Assembly (NCBI GenBank): GCA_903813345.2 | Contig: CAIIXF020000006.1 | Span: forward strand, 36,118,436-36,182,435 | Reading direction: 5' to 3' | DNA: 64,000 bases | From: Owenia fusiformis | Lineage: Eukaryota > Annelida > Polychaeta > Sabellida > Oweniidae | The notes under the pieces: generated by a model | What the model was told of the DNA's origin: nothing | Seen by the model: only the letters and a program-made list of their open reading frames with translations | Databases searched by the model: none | Translations under genes and position numbers: made by a program | In this document: positions 22,441 to 34,250 of the stretch, piece by piece | How positions within the stretch are numbered: the stretch's first letter is position 1 | Layout: every line of letters starts with the position of its first letter

Positions 22441-25337
22441 ATGAAACTGCTGTTTACAATTGTGTCTTTCTGTGTCATTGGTAAGTTTATACTTATTACA
22501 ATAAGCATTTCAATTCAAGAGTGCTAAGTTGGGTGAAATATTGTATTGGGTCATGTTTTGATAACTGGCCATGGGATGTCCTTTGTGTATTGTATTCCAT
22601 TGTTTCGTTTCCCTGTTCAACACTGTCTGATACACTGTCTGATACACAACACTGAGAGAATGGCGGAGAATGAATAATTACATCAATATCTTATTTTATA
22701 TTTAACTATAATTAACTGTAGAGTGCATATGCTGAAATGTACATATATATACACTATAAATTGCATGTAATATATTTTTATATGAACATTAAAATCTGGG
22801 TGAATGTATCATTTTATATTGTATGTCAATATTAAGTTAATACCCATTGTAATGTAATATTGGATGTAATTTTAAATATATTTTTAAGAGGACTTATTAT
22901 TATATTATTTGCTACAGGGTGTTCATGCTGCCACCTTAAGCAAACCCTATGTATGTAATAACCCCACTGTCCACTTTCTGGGGAAGTATGTACATTTTCT
23001 AAATTTATTGCCATAAAAAACTGTCTGATATGATAATGTACTGTATTATATATAGAATGGTTATGTTTTGCATATACCAGATTAATGTGCGTTCCATTGT
23101 TTTTTCTGTTGTAAAATGCATATATAAAATTGCAAAATTTCTTTGGAAGCATTGTACTCAATACTTTCAATAGTTCCTTGGTGTATTTGGTCAAGTAGAA
23201 TCTCATCATATCATTTCGTATTGTATTTTATTGTATTGCATTGTATCGCATTATATGATTATCATTCTACACAGTGGTGCATGGCAGAGTGCTATGGAGA
23301 CAGCCGGCCTGGAACCCAAGAGACATTCCTGGTAGAAACTGGGGTACGGTGAGGTGGAACTGGGGAAGAGGATCAACTATACAAGTAATTATTTTTTGTA
23401 CACCCATACAACCGTCAAAAAAGACGTTCGTTAAAGTGAGCTAAAATAATCAAAAAGGAGCTCGCGAGGATTTCACAAACTACTATTTGTCCCGAGGATT
23501 TCACAAACTACTATTTGTCCCTAACCTCTCCCCCTCTTCAATCTATACTTTCAACCGACAAATCGTCTCTCTGAAACATCCCGCACATAAACATCATTTA
23601 ATAGTTTTACAATTTTTGTCCGTAAGGTGGCTTCTAATCCATCGGGCAATGGCCCAGTACTGCGGGCTTTCTACCCCCAGAATAGCTATATAGGAAACCC
23701 AAACAGATCCATGAGAGGCGGCGGATCATTCAAGTCTAGACCAATTAGACCTGGGACATCCAGAACACTTTCTTATGACATTTACTTTGCACCAAATTTT
23801 GACTTTGTGAGAGGAGGAAAGATTCCTGGCCTATGGGGAGGCCAGGGAATGTGTAATGGTGGTGCGGTGGATGACAGATGTTTTTCTACAAGGTTCATGT
23901 GGCGCGGCGATGGTACTGGGGAGATCTACTTTTATAGGTATGCCGTATGGTACAATTGGTAATTTCGCAAGTAATTTAACTGGCCTTTCCCTAAAGCAAA
24001 TAAACTTTGCCAAATATAACAATCCAACAAATCAAATTATTCTCGGCAGAAATGACAGAAAGGTATATGCATTATCGCTTGTTTGGACTTTTATAATGAT
24101 GAAAATTAGTGCTTTTTATATTGAGCCATAACTCAAAGAAGAATGGTTATCCTTTCCTAAGCCCTGTCTAATCAATTACGTGACACAAGTGAGCATAATA
24201 TGACATTGGAAAGTGCCTAATTTCAAGAACATCACTCAAGTTGCTGATAATATCATCAGAGAAGGGATGTTACTTGCAGATCCCTTGGAAATGGTTTACG
24301 ATCGAAGCGAGCGATGTAAAATAACTGAAGATTAAGTTCAAGTTTATATTGCAATCTGGCTAGCGTGACCTTCCCATAAAAATACAATACATATTACCAG
24401 TCCAGAAACATCATCTTGTGATATTTTGTTGCTCACGAGTGTAAAAGCGTTTAGAAAAAATCAAATATATACCTTTGATCATGCGTTTATTCGGATATTT
24501 GCAAAATGACTTTGTTACCCGTAGATAGTTCAGTGGGAATTATCTTTTATGTAAAGACTTAATTTTACAATTTTAAATCTTAAAAAAAATTAATAATAAA
24601 ACAAAATATATGGGGTATATGGCAATCTAACGAATGTGATTGTGGGTCATGCCATTTTTTGATCTTTTATTACCATACTCACTGTAATTGGTTGAAGTTA
24701 CTAAAGTCCATACTGTCACATTCGCCCAAATACAATAATGACTAATTTTTAGTATTGCACTAATTACATTACCAATAGAGATATTGTATTGATGTGTTTC
24801 AGTCCTACACCTCAAAAGCCTGACTTTTGCTCAAGGCCAAACATTTACTGTAATTTCCAATACGGACATGGCCTTGGTAGGGGAGCCTTTAGATTCCAAA
24901 GGGGAAGATGGCACAAGCTACAGCAATTCATTAAACTCAACACTCCCGGAAAGTTCGATGGGATTGCTAAGATTTTCCTCGATGGCAGGAAGGTTTTCCA
25001 GGTTAATGATCTAAGTTTCCGAAGCAACTCTAATGTTTGGGTATGTACTCTCCTATTAGTATTGATGGTGATATCACATTTGAGCTAGTGTCTTCTGAAA
25101 TTGATGAATTCTGTTTTCTAATAGTTTTCTTGAGATATAAACATTGCCCAGATCCAAAATTTGGTGAAATTACATTACATGTAAAACGAAATGTTATCCA
25201 AAACGTTACTTTACTTCCAGATTGACACATTGTGGTTTGACACAGCCTTTGGTGGCCAATACAATGCTAGAAGTACGAGAGATACATATGCGTATTTCAA
25301 CAACTTTGAGCTGTGGGACCACTCACCCATTGGATAA
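22441..25337 (+). CDS. PL14 alginate lyase, gene 1 (five exons)
   Basis: Secreted endolytic lyase predicted to cut alginate by beta-elimination. Exons: 22441-22480, 23275-23384, 23627-23937, 24803-25040, 25221-25337. All introns are GT-AG, and the joined frame has 271 residues, close to the size of abalone HdAly-type enzymes. Signal peptide MKLLFTIVSFCVIVVHG is split by intron 1. The core SYDIYFAPNFDFVRGGKIPG is residues 99-118. K115, S137, R139, Y151 and Y153 match, in identity and spacing, the catalytic Lys/Ser/Arg/Tyr/Tyr of chlorovirus vAL-1 (K197, S219, R221, Y233, Y235), so activity is likely. Cys126, 135, 163 and 170 could form disulfides. Tandem with the copy at 25876. Symbol left blank because no exact orthologue can be fixed by eye. 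Confidence 0.93.
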
Positions 25338-25362
25338 TCTGGAATCAGTTGCATTTATTGAA

Positions 25363-25368
25363 AATAAA
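25363..25368 (+). promoter_or_regulatory. Polyadenylation signal, lyase gene 1
   Basis: AATAAA 26 bases after the stop codon, a very short 3' UTR. Confidence 0.7.
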
Positions 25369-25752
25369 TTATATTTAAGAAAAATCTAGGTCGTTGCTTA
25401 TTTTGTGCTTTCGGAAATATGGAAGATGATGGTTTCTTATATTTTTGCTATACTCAACTTTGCTATAATTTGAGTTGCATACAATAAAATACAATTCCTA
25501 ATTGCCGCAAGGACCTTATAAACTGTTGACAGTCAGGCACATATTGAAGAACAAGTCACGCAGTGAACAGTATCGCACCTTTGAATAGAATAGACATTTT
25601 TCGAGACGGTTAATTCGAAACGGGCACCTTAACATTTACCCACAATGCCCAAAAAAGAATCACTTTTAAATGCTAATACGTAGAAACATCCCTGTTTGGC
25701 TGGAAACCTGTTAACACATCTCGACAGACGGGATTTTTGGACGGGATGTTTG
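25369..25752. other. Intergenic spacer of the lyase pair
   Basis: About 380 bp without ORF or repeat. It is not conserved upstream of gene 1, so the duplication breakpoint is close to 25753. Confidence 0.6.
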
Positions 25753-25857
25753 CATTAAAAATGTCAACCATGGGAAACAGACATTTGGAGCCAAAACTTC
25801 TTTATCAATACTTTAATTATTTGATGTGATAAACTCCATGAGAGTGGTATTTTTAAA
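25753..25857 (+). promoter_or_regulatory. Conserved proximal 5' region of lyase gene 2
   Basis: Counterpart of 22330-22435, with the same three conserved blocks: TCAACCATGGGAAACAGACA, GGAGCCAAAACTTC and ATTATTTGATGTGATAAAC. Shared regulation of the two genes is inferred from this. Confidence 0.5.
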
Positions 25858-25875
25858 ACCCCAAAAAAGCTAGTA

Positions 25876-28242
25876 ATGGAATTGTTGTTTACATTTGTTT
25901 CTCTCTGCATCATTGGTAAGATGATATTTTGTTTATTAGACTGAATAACAATTTCAGTTAAAGAATGTTTTGCTGTCTGGTTATTAAGTGAAAGGTTGTA
26001 TTGAATTATTTCTGATAACGGAAACCGTCTTGGTATTATTGTTTATTGAATTGTATTGTACTGCTAATGCATTTCATTATATCGAACTGTCCAACAATAT
26101 ACCTTCGGATTACGATTTGATGCGCAATACAGGATATATTCTGCTCGAGAAATTATGTTATGGCACGAGACGAAGTTGAGTGCTAACAGAGTCGAAATCT
26201 TAGGTTTAATTACAACATCTCTTGTGTATTGCAAATTTGGGCTACCTAGATTCACTTTTAGTAATCTCATTTACCCATTCATCATTTATTTGACGTACTC
26301 GTGACGAATTGCAATACATTGCAGTGGTGCATGGCAGAGTGCTATGGAGACAACCGGCCTGGAACCCAAGAGACATTCCTGGTAGAAACTGGGGTACGGT
26401 GAGGTGGAACTGGGGAAGAGGATCTACTATACAAGTAAACATTTTACACCGTCCAAAATACATAATTATGCCTTGTGTAATGGTAATTTTGGGAAAATAT
26501 GCAGTATTTTAGTAGACCCATATTCAAAAAGGTGCACCAAAGGGATTTTCTAAAAAAATCTTTTTTAGCCCCAAATCCGTCCTCCCGCTTGTCAAATGTC
26601 AGGTCTTCAAATAAGCTCTATTAAACATCCAGCAATGAAAAATCATAAAATAGTTTTCTATTCTTCGTTTTTAAGGTGGTATCCAATCCATCGGGCAATG
26701 GCCCAGTACTGCGGGCTTTCTACCCCCAGAATAGCTATGTAGGAAACCCAGACAGATCCATGAGAGGCGGTGGATCATTTAAGTCTAGACCAATTAGACC
26801 TGGAACATCAAGAACACTTTCTTATGACATATACTTTGCACCAAATTTTGACTTTGTGAGAGGAGGGAAGATTCCTGGCCTATGGGGAGGCCAGGGAATG
26901 TGTAATGGTGGTGTAGTGGATCACAGATGTTTCTCTACAAGGTTCATGTGGCGTGCCAATGGAACTGGAGAGGTCTACCTCTATAGGTATTATAGTTTAT
27001 TGTACATTTGGTAATTCCGCATGTAATTCAACTAGCCTCCCCCTAATTCAAATCATATCTAGCAAATTACATTCATACAAATCAAATTATCCTTGTCAGA
27101 AATGACAGAAAGGTATTTGTATTGATGGGTTGTTGGACTTTAACAATCATCTTAAGAAAGAGGTTGCCATTCGTTTCAGTCCTACTTCTCAAAAGCCTGA
27201 CTTTTGCTCAAGGCCAAACATATACTGTAATTTTCAATACGGACATGGCCTTGGAAGGGGAGCCTTCAGATTCCAGAGGGGAAGATGGCACAAGCTACAG
27301 CAATTCATTAAACTCAACACTCCCGGGAAGTTCGATGGGATTGCTAAGATTTTCCTCGATGGCAGGAAGGTTTTCCAGATTAACGATTTAAGCTTCCGGA
27401 ACAATACCAATGTTTGGGTATGTACTAGTCCCAAATTAGTATTGATTTTTAGATCACGTTGGGTCTAAGGCATTCTTGAATTTGTTCTTTTTTGTTGGTA
27501 TATTCATTATCGAGTGGAGAAAATTGTTTTGTGAATTCTTTCATTTGAAGGAGTAACCAACCTAGATATTTTTTCTACTGGTAATACACACAGAACAGCC
27601 CATTGACTATTGCATTTCCTTATCGTCTCATATTTTTTAAATACTATAAAAGAACCTAGTAGGGGCTGCAACTCCTAATTTAAGTTCCTAAATGGCTGCC
27701 ATAACAAGCATCTGTGGTAGATAACAGACTACCATAAATTCTGTACAACGGCTTCAAATATTCTGGAATTTTTCTTCACTCATTATGAAATGTTAAATAT
27801 CTGTATTATATATCCGCTGAGACTAACATAAAATGATTTTATGATGGTCTCAGATATCTGGTAGTATTTCGTTCTAAGGAGTATATTCTTCCCCAACCGT
27901 ATTGATAAATAAGCAGTATGAGCAGCCTTTTAAAATGAAAGTAGGTGAGTTTTTTGATAATTTGGACTATCACATGCAGAATTTGGACTATCACCAAATA
28001 TTGCTGCAATTGCATGCTGCCCTAATTGTACTTCGAATAGCAAGTTCTGTCACTGCATGGCGTTCACAGAGAATGAAAGCTGACGTACCACTCAAAGAAA
28101 CATTTTAACAACATTTTACTTCCAGATCGACACATTATGGTTTGGTACATCCTTTGGTGGCCAATACAATGCTAGAAGTACGAGAGATACATATGCGTAC
28201 TTCAACAACTTTGAGCTGTGGGACCACTCACCTATTGGATAG
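25876..28242 (+). CDS. PL14 alginate lyase, gene 2 (five exons)
   Basis: Same enzyme family and exon plan as the copy at 22441. Exons: 25876-25915, 26325-26434, 26676-26986, 27180-27417, 28126-28242. Exon lengths (40, 110, 311, 238, 117) are identical to gene 1, giving 271 residues. Signal peptide MELLFTFVSLCIIVVHG. All five catalytic residues are kept (K115, S137, R139, Y151, Y153). I count about 19 amino-acid differences from gene 1, clustered in the signal peptide and near the catalytic tyrosines (GDGTGEIYFY becomes ANGTGEVYLY), plus D-to-G and A-to-S in the LWF-T-FGG stretch of exon 5. Exon 2 differs at only two positions, both silent. Introns have diverged much more than exons. Substrate preference (polyM or polyG) cannot be read from sequence. 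Confidence 0.93.
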
Positions 28243-28346
28243 AGAAGGGTGTTCATGTAAACATGTTCTTCATGCTCTTGGATACTGTATATGGTCGATG
28301 ATTTTATTTCATTTTTTCTTGTATCAAAACTTGGTCAATAACCTAT

Positions 28347-28352
28347 AATAAA
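28347..28352 (+). promoter_or_regulatory. Polyadenylation signal, lyase gene 2
   Basis: AATAAA about 105 bases after the stop. The 3' UTR is longer than in gene 1, and the two 3' flanks are unrelated after the stop codon. Confidence 0.65.
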
Positions 28353-29138
28353 TTTGCTCTATGGTATATTTCAAAATTATGCAAAGTTCTTATTTATTAA
28401 CATATAGTCATATATATCTACGAAAATAGATTCAGAACACAAAACAACGTTTTATTGGCCTGGCCTTAGTATCCTTATGCATTCGGTGAAGTAAAAAGTA
28501 CCCCCCCCCCCCATCAACTGAGCTGCATTCAACGTCCACATTTTGGGAACCAAATCTGGAGCCATTAGAATTTTATCACGAATCAAACCAATGGATTGAT
28601 TGGAAAACGGATTGACCCTTAAAGTATTTAGCAATGAATATTGCTTGATGAACAAAAACTCATGAAAGCTAAACGGCTGTAAGTCGAATGTCATGTGGTT
28701 ATACTGGTAAAGAATAATATGTAATTATTGAATGATATCTTTATGAATTGATTTTGACAGGAATTACGTTAGCCAATTTCGTTTAATTGGTTCCTTTCAA
28801 AATAAATCAGATTGTTCGGGTTGTAATCTAGTATTCACATAAGTACTTGTCAAACGTTACTGCAGCTAAATGTATATCTTAAGTATGATTCAGATAAATG
28901 AGGTTGGATATCCTTTTCAGAGAATTAACCTTGCAATTCGTAATGAGAGGCTCGTGTACTCTCTTTTAATTCTTTTCAATCAGAAACGTTGAAACGTGTG
29001 CCCCCCCACCCCAAAAAAGCTAAAGTAGTCACATTTAGTCAGCATGCATATTGTCATCTACCTATTCATAGTTGATATTCTTCATAATAAGCTTAGATAT
29101 ACCTTTAAGGCTACTTAAATGATGTAATAAAGATTGTA
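28353..29138. other. Intergenic sequence, C12 tract
   Basis: No gene recognised. C12 lies at 28501-28512. Confidence 0.5.
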
Positions 29139-29139
29139 A

Positions 29140-29610
29140 AGCTAGCCGTAGGCGTACACCAATGGGACATTGTCCAACTTTGTCCGATTTGTCCCAACCT
29201 TTCCGCTCTTGTCCATCGGACATCATGAGACATCATGCAACAATGTCCTACGTTGTCCCATTTTGTCCAATAGTGTCTGGAATATAACGCCATTTTGTCC
29301 GAAAATGGTCATATGATCATCACGTTATAAAATTCCCCTCATTTGTCCGTTAATGTCCCTCGAAAAGAATTAACTTGTTCATTTTTTTCTTGGGACATAA
29401 AGGGACAACTTTGATAAAATCGGACAACTTGGGACAATGTCCCGGGGACAACTTGGGACAAAAGGGACAACTTGGGACAATGTCCCATGATGTCCGAAGG
29501 ATTTCCCATGGGAATGTCCGAACTTGTCCCTTCATGTCCCATGAAAATATCTTACTCAAAACTCCCTTGATGTCCCATCATGTCCCATTGGTGTGCGGCT
29601 AGCTTAGCAG
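29140..29610. mobile_element. TIR element packed with TGTCC/GGACA motifs
   Basis: Ends AGCTAGCCGTAGGCGTACAC and, inverted, TGTGCGGCTAGCT, both continuing into CCAATGGGACAT/ATGTCCCATTGG. Between them I count 28 occurrences of TGTCC or its complement GGACA in about 440 bp, where chance predicts about one. The left half is mostly TGTCC and the centre mostly GGGACAACTT, so the element can fold into many alternative stems. No credible protein is encoded. Confidence 0.8.
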
Positions 29611-32600
29611 TACTAAAATTATATTTTTTCAGTCAGAGCGTAGAAATTAATACTAACCGCTGGTGTCAGGGTAGATGTTGGAATATCATGTCTGGAATTA
29701 CAACTTCATATACTATTCAACTTTAAGTTTGACAAAGTACACTGCCATGTTATATTATTAGGATATATTTCATAGTGAATGAAATATGTATTGCAATAAT
29801 TTAAAGTATGGTAACTGCTTTTCATTGCCCCAATGAAGAAGGAGAACTTAATAGATGGGGAAAACATTGGTATTGCATAATATATCAATTGATAACAGTA
29901 TTAGATGCCAGTTTTTGATCTAGTTACTCTCTATAAAGTGTTAACGAAAACGGGTTTGTTATTTATCATATTAACGTCAATTGATGTAATCATTGAAAGT
30001 ATACTATTGATTAATTAATTAATTGATTTAATCTATTTATATTAGGCCGATTATGATTTTTCTTTGGAATACCACACCTTTATGAATAGGTTGTATGTTA
30101 TGTGGTTTGTATGCAGTCAACATTATCTCTTACAAAATGCATCAACTTGTTTAATAATTTGTTTTTCATGTCAGTTGATGTAGTCATTGGAATAAAACCA
30201 TATATTTAATGTATTTTTGTATGTATAGATAGATGGCAATCGTTATTTTTATTTGCGTTCAATATTAATAGACACTCTTAAACAAATTGCATCAATTTGA
30301 TATTGAACCATTTAAATTGATTTCATCAAATGAATACTGCGCAATGAACATCGACGTTCTACCTTGACACATTAATTAGATTAACCTTGGTGTGAATGAT
30401 GATATTAAAAATAATATTAATTGCAATTAAGAAATGGTAATTGCAGATAGTGTTATTGGTGTAAACTAGAAGTACCGTAAGTCTACTTAAGATTTCTGCC
30501 TGTTTGACCACTGGATCAGGCCGAGATGGTATAAATAATGTACTTACTATGTTGAAAATAATGTGAAATATAAAAGCAAATCTTAAACTGTGTGTACAAT
30601 CGTCGTAATAATATAAAGTACCTCGACAAAAATTTAGATCAAGCTTGAAATTACTTTAATACAAATATGAAGAATAAAAATAAGAATGATTTGCTGGAGA
30701 AATATGCTGAAGGTGTCATTGATGATTCGGTTTATGTACAAAAATAATATGGAGACAGAAATATTGATGTGATATTGCAAACTGCAAACTGAGGTTGAAA
30801 CCGGATATCAATCAGATATCCGAGTTTATTAAAGGTGTGAACTGACATGTCTGGTTACCATTCCTGATATCCGATTATATTGCCTCACTTTAGCACTTAA
30901 TTTTTATGTTCTTTTTTGTTACAGAAGTGAGAGACAAAACATACGAGAAAATATTTTGCTCCATTTCCGGAAAACATATGGGTCACTTTTGAAAATAATA
31001 TTAATTATCAATGAAATGAAATATAGGTTTATAATATCCTTGAAACTCAAACTGCCAAACAAACTAAAAATTGATATACGCTAACAGAAACAAATTTCTA
31101 CCCCTCCTCAAACATTATCAATAACATTGTTCGAGTTAATTAATATTCATATTTTGTTCTTTTAATCAAAGATACATTTCTGTGCGCAATAGTGGCACTT
31201 TACCCATTCCCTGTTCACGAGTCAAGCCATACCTTTGGATCGAAGCTACTTATCACAATCTAGCTGTCTTTAAATCCTGTTATTTCCACTAAGCAATTTC
31301 CTCAATTCAGTATTAAAACAAATTGTCGCTTTTAATTATCTTATTTAATGAGCTGTCTAAGATCACTAAAGGTTGTTATTGTATTGTTGCCTCACACAAT
31401 CAGATACGAAAAAAGTATTTCTAGTTTCTGTACAATTCATCATTACGGGCTAATATGACAGTAGGGAGTTTAAGCTTGCAATGTTTTTCACAACCTAAAC
31501 GTGAACGGAAAATATTTAAGCGATAAATGTGTATGGGCGATTAGTCATACGTGGCGCTTAGATTTTTTATGCCAGATTAATTAAACTCCCTAGTAACAGG
31601 GGGTGGAAACGCCTGGAGTTTCTTCGACGAGCGAGTACGTCAGGATAAATAGCCATTCATTCAAAAAAATTAGGTCATAACTAACTGACACACAAATTTC
31701 AAATTCTTGGAAAAACTAGATTGATGGCTATCAATTTATTACATTTAAATGATGTCCCGACATGCCCGATGCACTTGTAACATGATGAGCGTAGTGTAGG
31801 TAACGGAACAATACAAAACGTTCACAGACTACCAAACAGATTTACACCTACCTATTTTCGAACGAAAATACTAAACGAGTTTTCCCCCCTGACAAGAGGT
31901 AGGTTAATCTACGCGTTTTAAATAGAACGTGAATTTATAGATTTATGGTCATCTTGGAATTCTACCCTTCGTAGTATCTTCTTGCCCGACTGAGTACAAA
32001 GATACATGATGCAATTAGTTGTAATTCGGTCCCTGGAAAACCAGTTGAGAGGTAGAGAGTAAAAATGACTCATATCTATAGGTTAACGTACAGGTTCTCT
32101 TAAGGCGTATTGCTTAACCTCTCTATTGTATCACGACGAATTATGTGATAGAATGTAATTATCTGATATGAAAAGTGTCATGAATGTTGTTACTTACACC
32201 AACGGCGGCGACAAAAGAGTAAAGGTAAAATGTGGAAAAAAGATTGATGTTTTAAAATGTTCTCCTTTGTTTCAAAACATCACCTATGTAGTTACACATG
32301 CGACTCAAAAAACATAATATTACATGTAACATCTTGTCTACCTGTAACATCTATCTTCGTCTTCAGTACACTGTTGAAACACAACGTTTACTATGGAAGA
32401 CCTCTTTGGATAAATTAACTGTCGAGAATCATTTTTTAAAATGGTTTAACTTTGGAGGATTTGGATTGATAGCTATACGTAATATGCCCTGCTTAACAGG
32501 CATTAATTTTATAAAAGAATATGTGTAAAACATGCAAAGAGACTTACCTTCGATAAACGTGTATTCTTATCCTACAAGAGTTCATTCCTTCGATCCAATT

Positions 32601-33327
32601 ATTTTCTGTTTCCGTTGATTATCAAGCTATAAAGAAAATAGAGCAGGGAACTAATAACATGTACACATGAGTTCATAATGAAGAGCTTTCTTTGAGCAAC
32701 TAGAAAGACAATCAGCTACCAGCTCCTGATTGTATTTTTTAATTCACTTATCTTTTAAGATTTTTTTTGTTCTTTAAAACCTCATTTTTCCTCTGATTTT
32801 TATGATTTTTTATTTTATTTCACAAGAAAATTCGCGGGTACCTTGAATGATCATTTTTGAAAATACACTTCTTGACTTCTTCTTAAATCCCTTTTATTTC
32901 TTGTTTTATTTCAATCCCCCTCTTTTGAAAGGAATTTTGTAAATGTTTTAGTTTTTAACATCTCCTGTTTTACCTGTGTTGTCTCCTAACTTATTCAACA
33001 TCTCTAATTTTCTTAATTTTCCTCCTAAAATCGAATCATGCATCTGAATCTCGATATCTGAATCCTATTTTCTTGACTTCTTTCCAAATCTCCTATTTCT
33101 GCCTGTTCAAGTTGATTTGATTATTGTGCATGATTTAAAACATTTCCTAAAGTCTAAGTAATGAATCCTTGAGATACTTCAGCGTGTAAGTCATGTCATC
33201 TTGAGCATGAAAGAAGTGACATTCTCCAGTGCAATACATATAATGTTATCACTCACCATAGGGATATAATTGTAAAATGTTAGTTTAAAGGATATAAGTA
33301 ACATTTGAGCAATGATACAAGGATATA
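29611..33327. other. Long gene-free stretch
   Basis: About 3.7 kb of AT-rich sequence. I see no convincing ORF, domain, RNA gene or clear repeat. Confidence 0.5.
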
Positions 33328-33967
33328 CAGGTTGGGCTAAAAAACCAATACCCAAGTTTAAATTAAAGATGAATGATTCAAATAATATATCTTAAACATT
33401 GCCATGTATTTTATATCATTTTAAAGATAAATTGTTTCCTAACAATATGAGACCATCCGATTGAAAAAGTGTTGCTTTATTGAAGAGTTAGAGGCTAGAA
33501 ATGACACCAGGGGTGTCATGAGCGACAAAAAATTATTCACTGCGGAGTTTCAAATTGTGGAAAATGGAGGGAAATTTTAACTTTGGTACCTTCAAAAGAT
33601 GTACATTTATACAAATTTATACAAAATTCACCAATATTTATATATTTTTAATAAATATTGATTGTGTATTACTTACTTGTAGATAAATTTATAAGGATTC
33701 GGTCAAGCATATTGAGTGCAGCTGTGACTGCAATATGGGTGTACATTTTTTGAATTTTCATTTTCTGGTTTTTGGTCACTCATGACACCCCTAGTGTCAA
33801 TCTTAGCCTCTATCTTCACAAGGAAACAAAAGTTTTTCAACCGGATGGTGTCATATTGTTAGGAAATGTTTTATCTTTAAAACGATATATAATACATGGC
33901 AATTTAAAAGATGTATTATATGAATCATTCATCTTTATATTTGGGTATTGTCTTTTGGCCCACCCTG
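33328..33967. mobile_element. Mariner-type MITE, CAGGGTGG family
   Basis: Left end CAGGTTGGGCTAAAAAACCA, right end TTTTGGCCCACCCTG, TA duplications at 33326-33327 and 33968-33969. Inner inverted arms share AGATAAATTGTTTCCTAACA with the copy at 12322-12872, as does the GGGGTGTCATGA motif. No transposase. Confidence 0.9.
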
Positions 33968-33971
33968 TATA

Positions 33972-34250
33972 TATCCAGTTCTGCTTTTCCTCCAATGGAA
34001 AGCATAATATTTATGAGAGATAAATAGAGAACAAAAGTAGCAGATATTAACTATTCTTAAAACTGTGTCTATTAACATGGTTTAATAGTAGGATATAAAT
34101 ATCCAGTTCTGGTTTTCCTCCAATGGAAAGCATAATCTGGAGCAGATATCAGCTATTCTTAAAACTGTCACTAGTGTCTATTAACATGGTTTAATAGTAG
34201 GTTATTAATATATCCTGTTCTGATTTTCCTCCAATGGAAATCAATCTTGA
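33972..34250. repeat. Tandem repeat of about 110-126 bp, 2.3 units
   Basis: Units start ATCCAGTTCTG and contain TTTTCCTCCAATGGAAA and TCTATTAACATGGTTTAATA. Starts are near 33974, 34100 and 34211, and the last unit is partial. It abuts the MITE end. Confidence 0.85.

Noticed and set aside
24845-27434. Minus-strand ORFs over lyase exon 4 in both genes
   Set aside because: Antisense shadows of the conserved coding exon.
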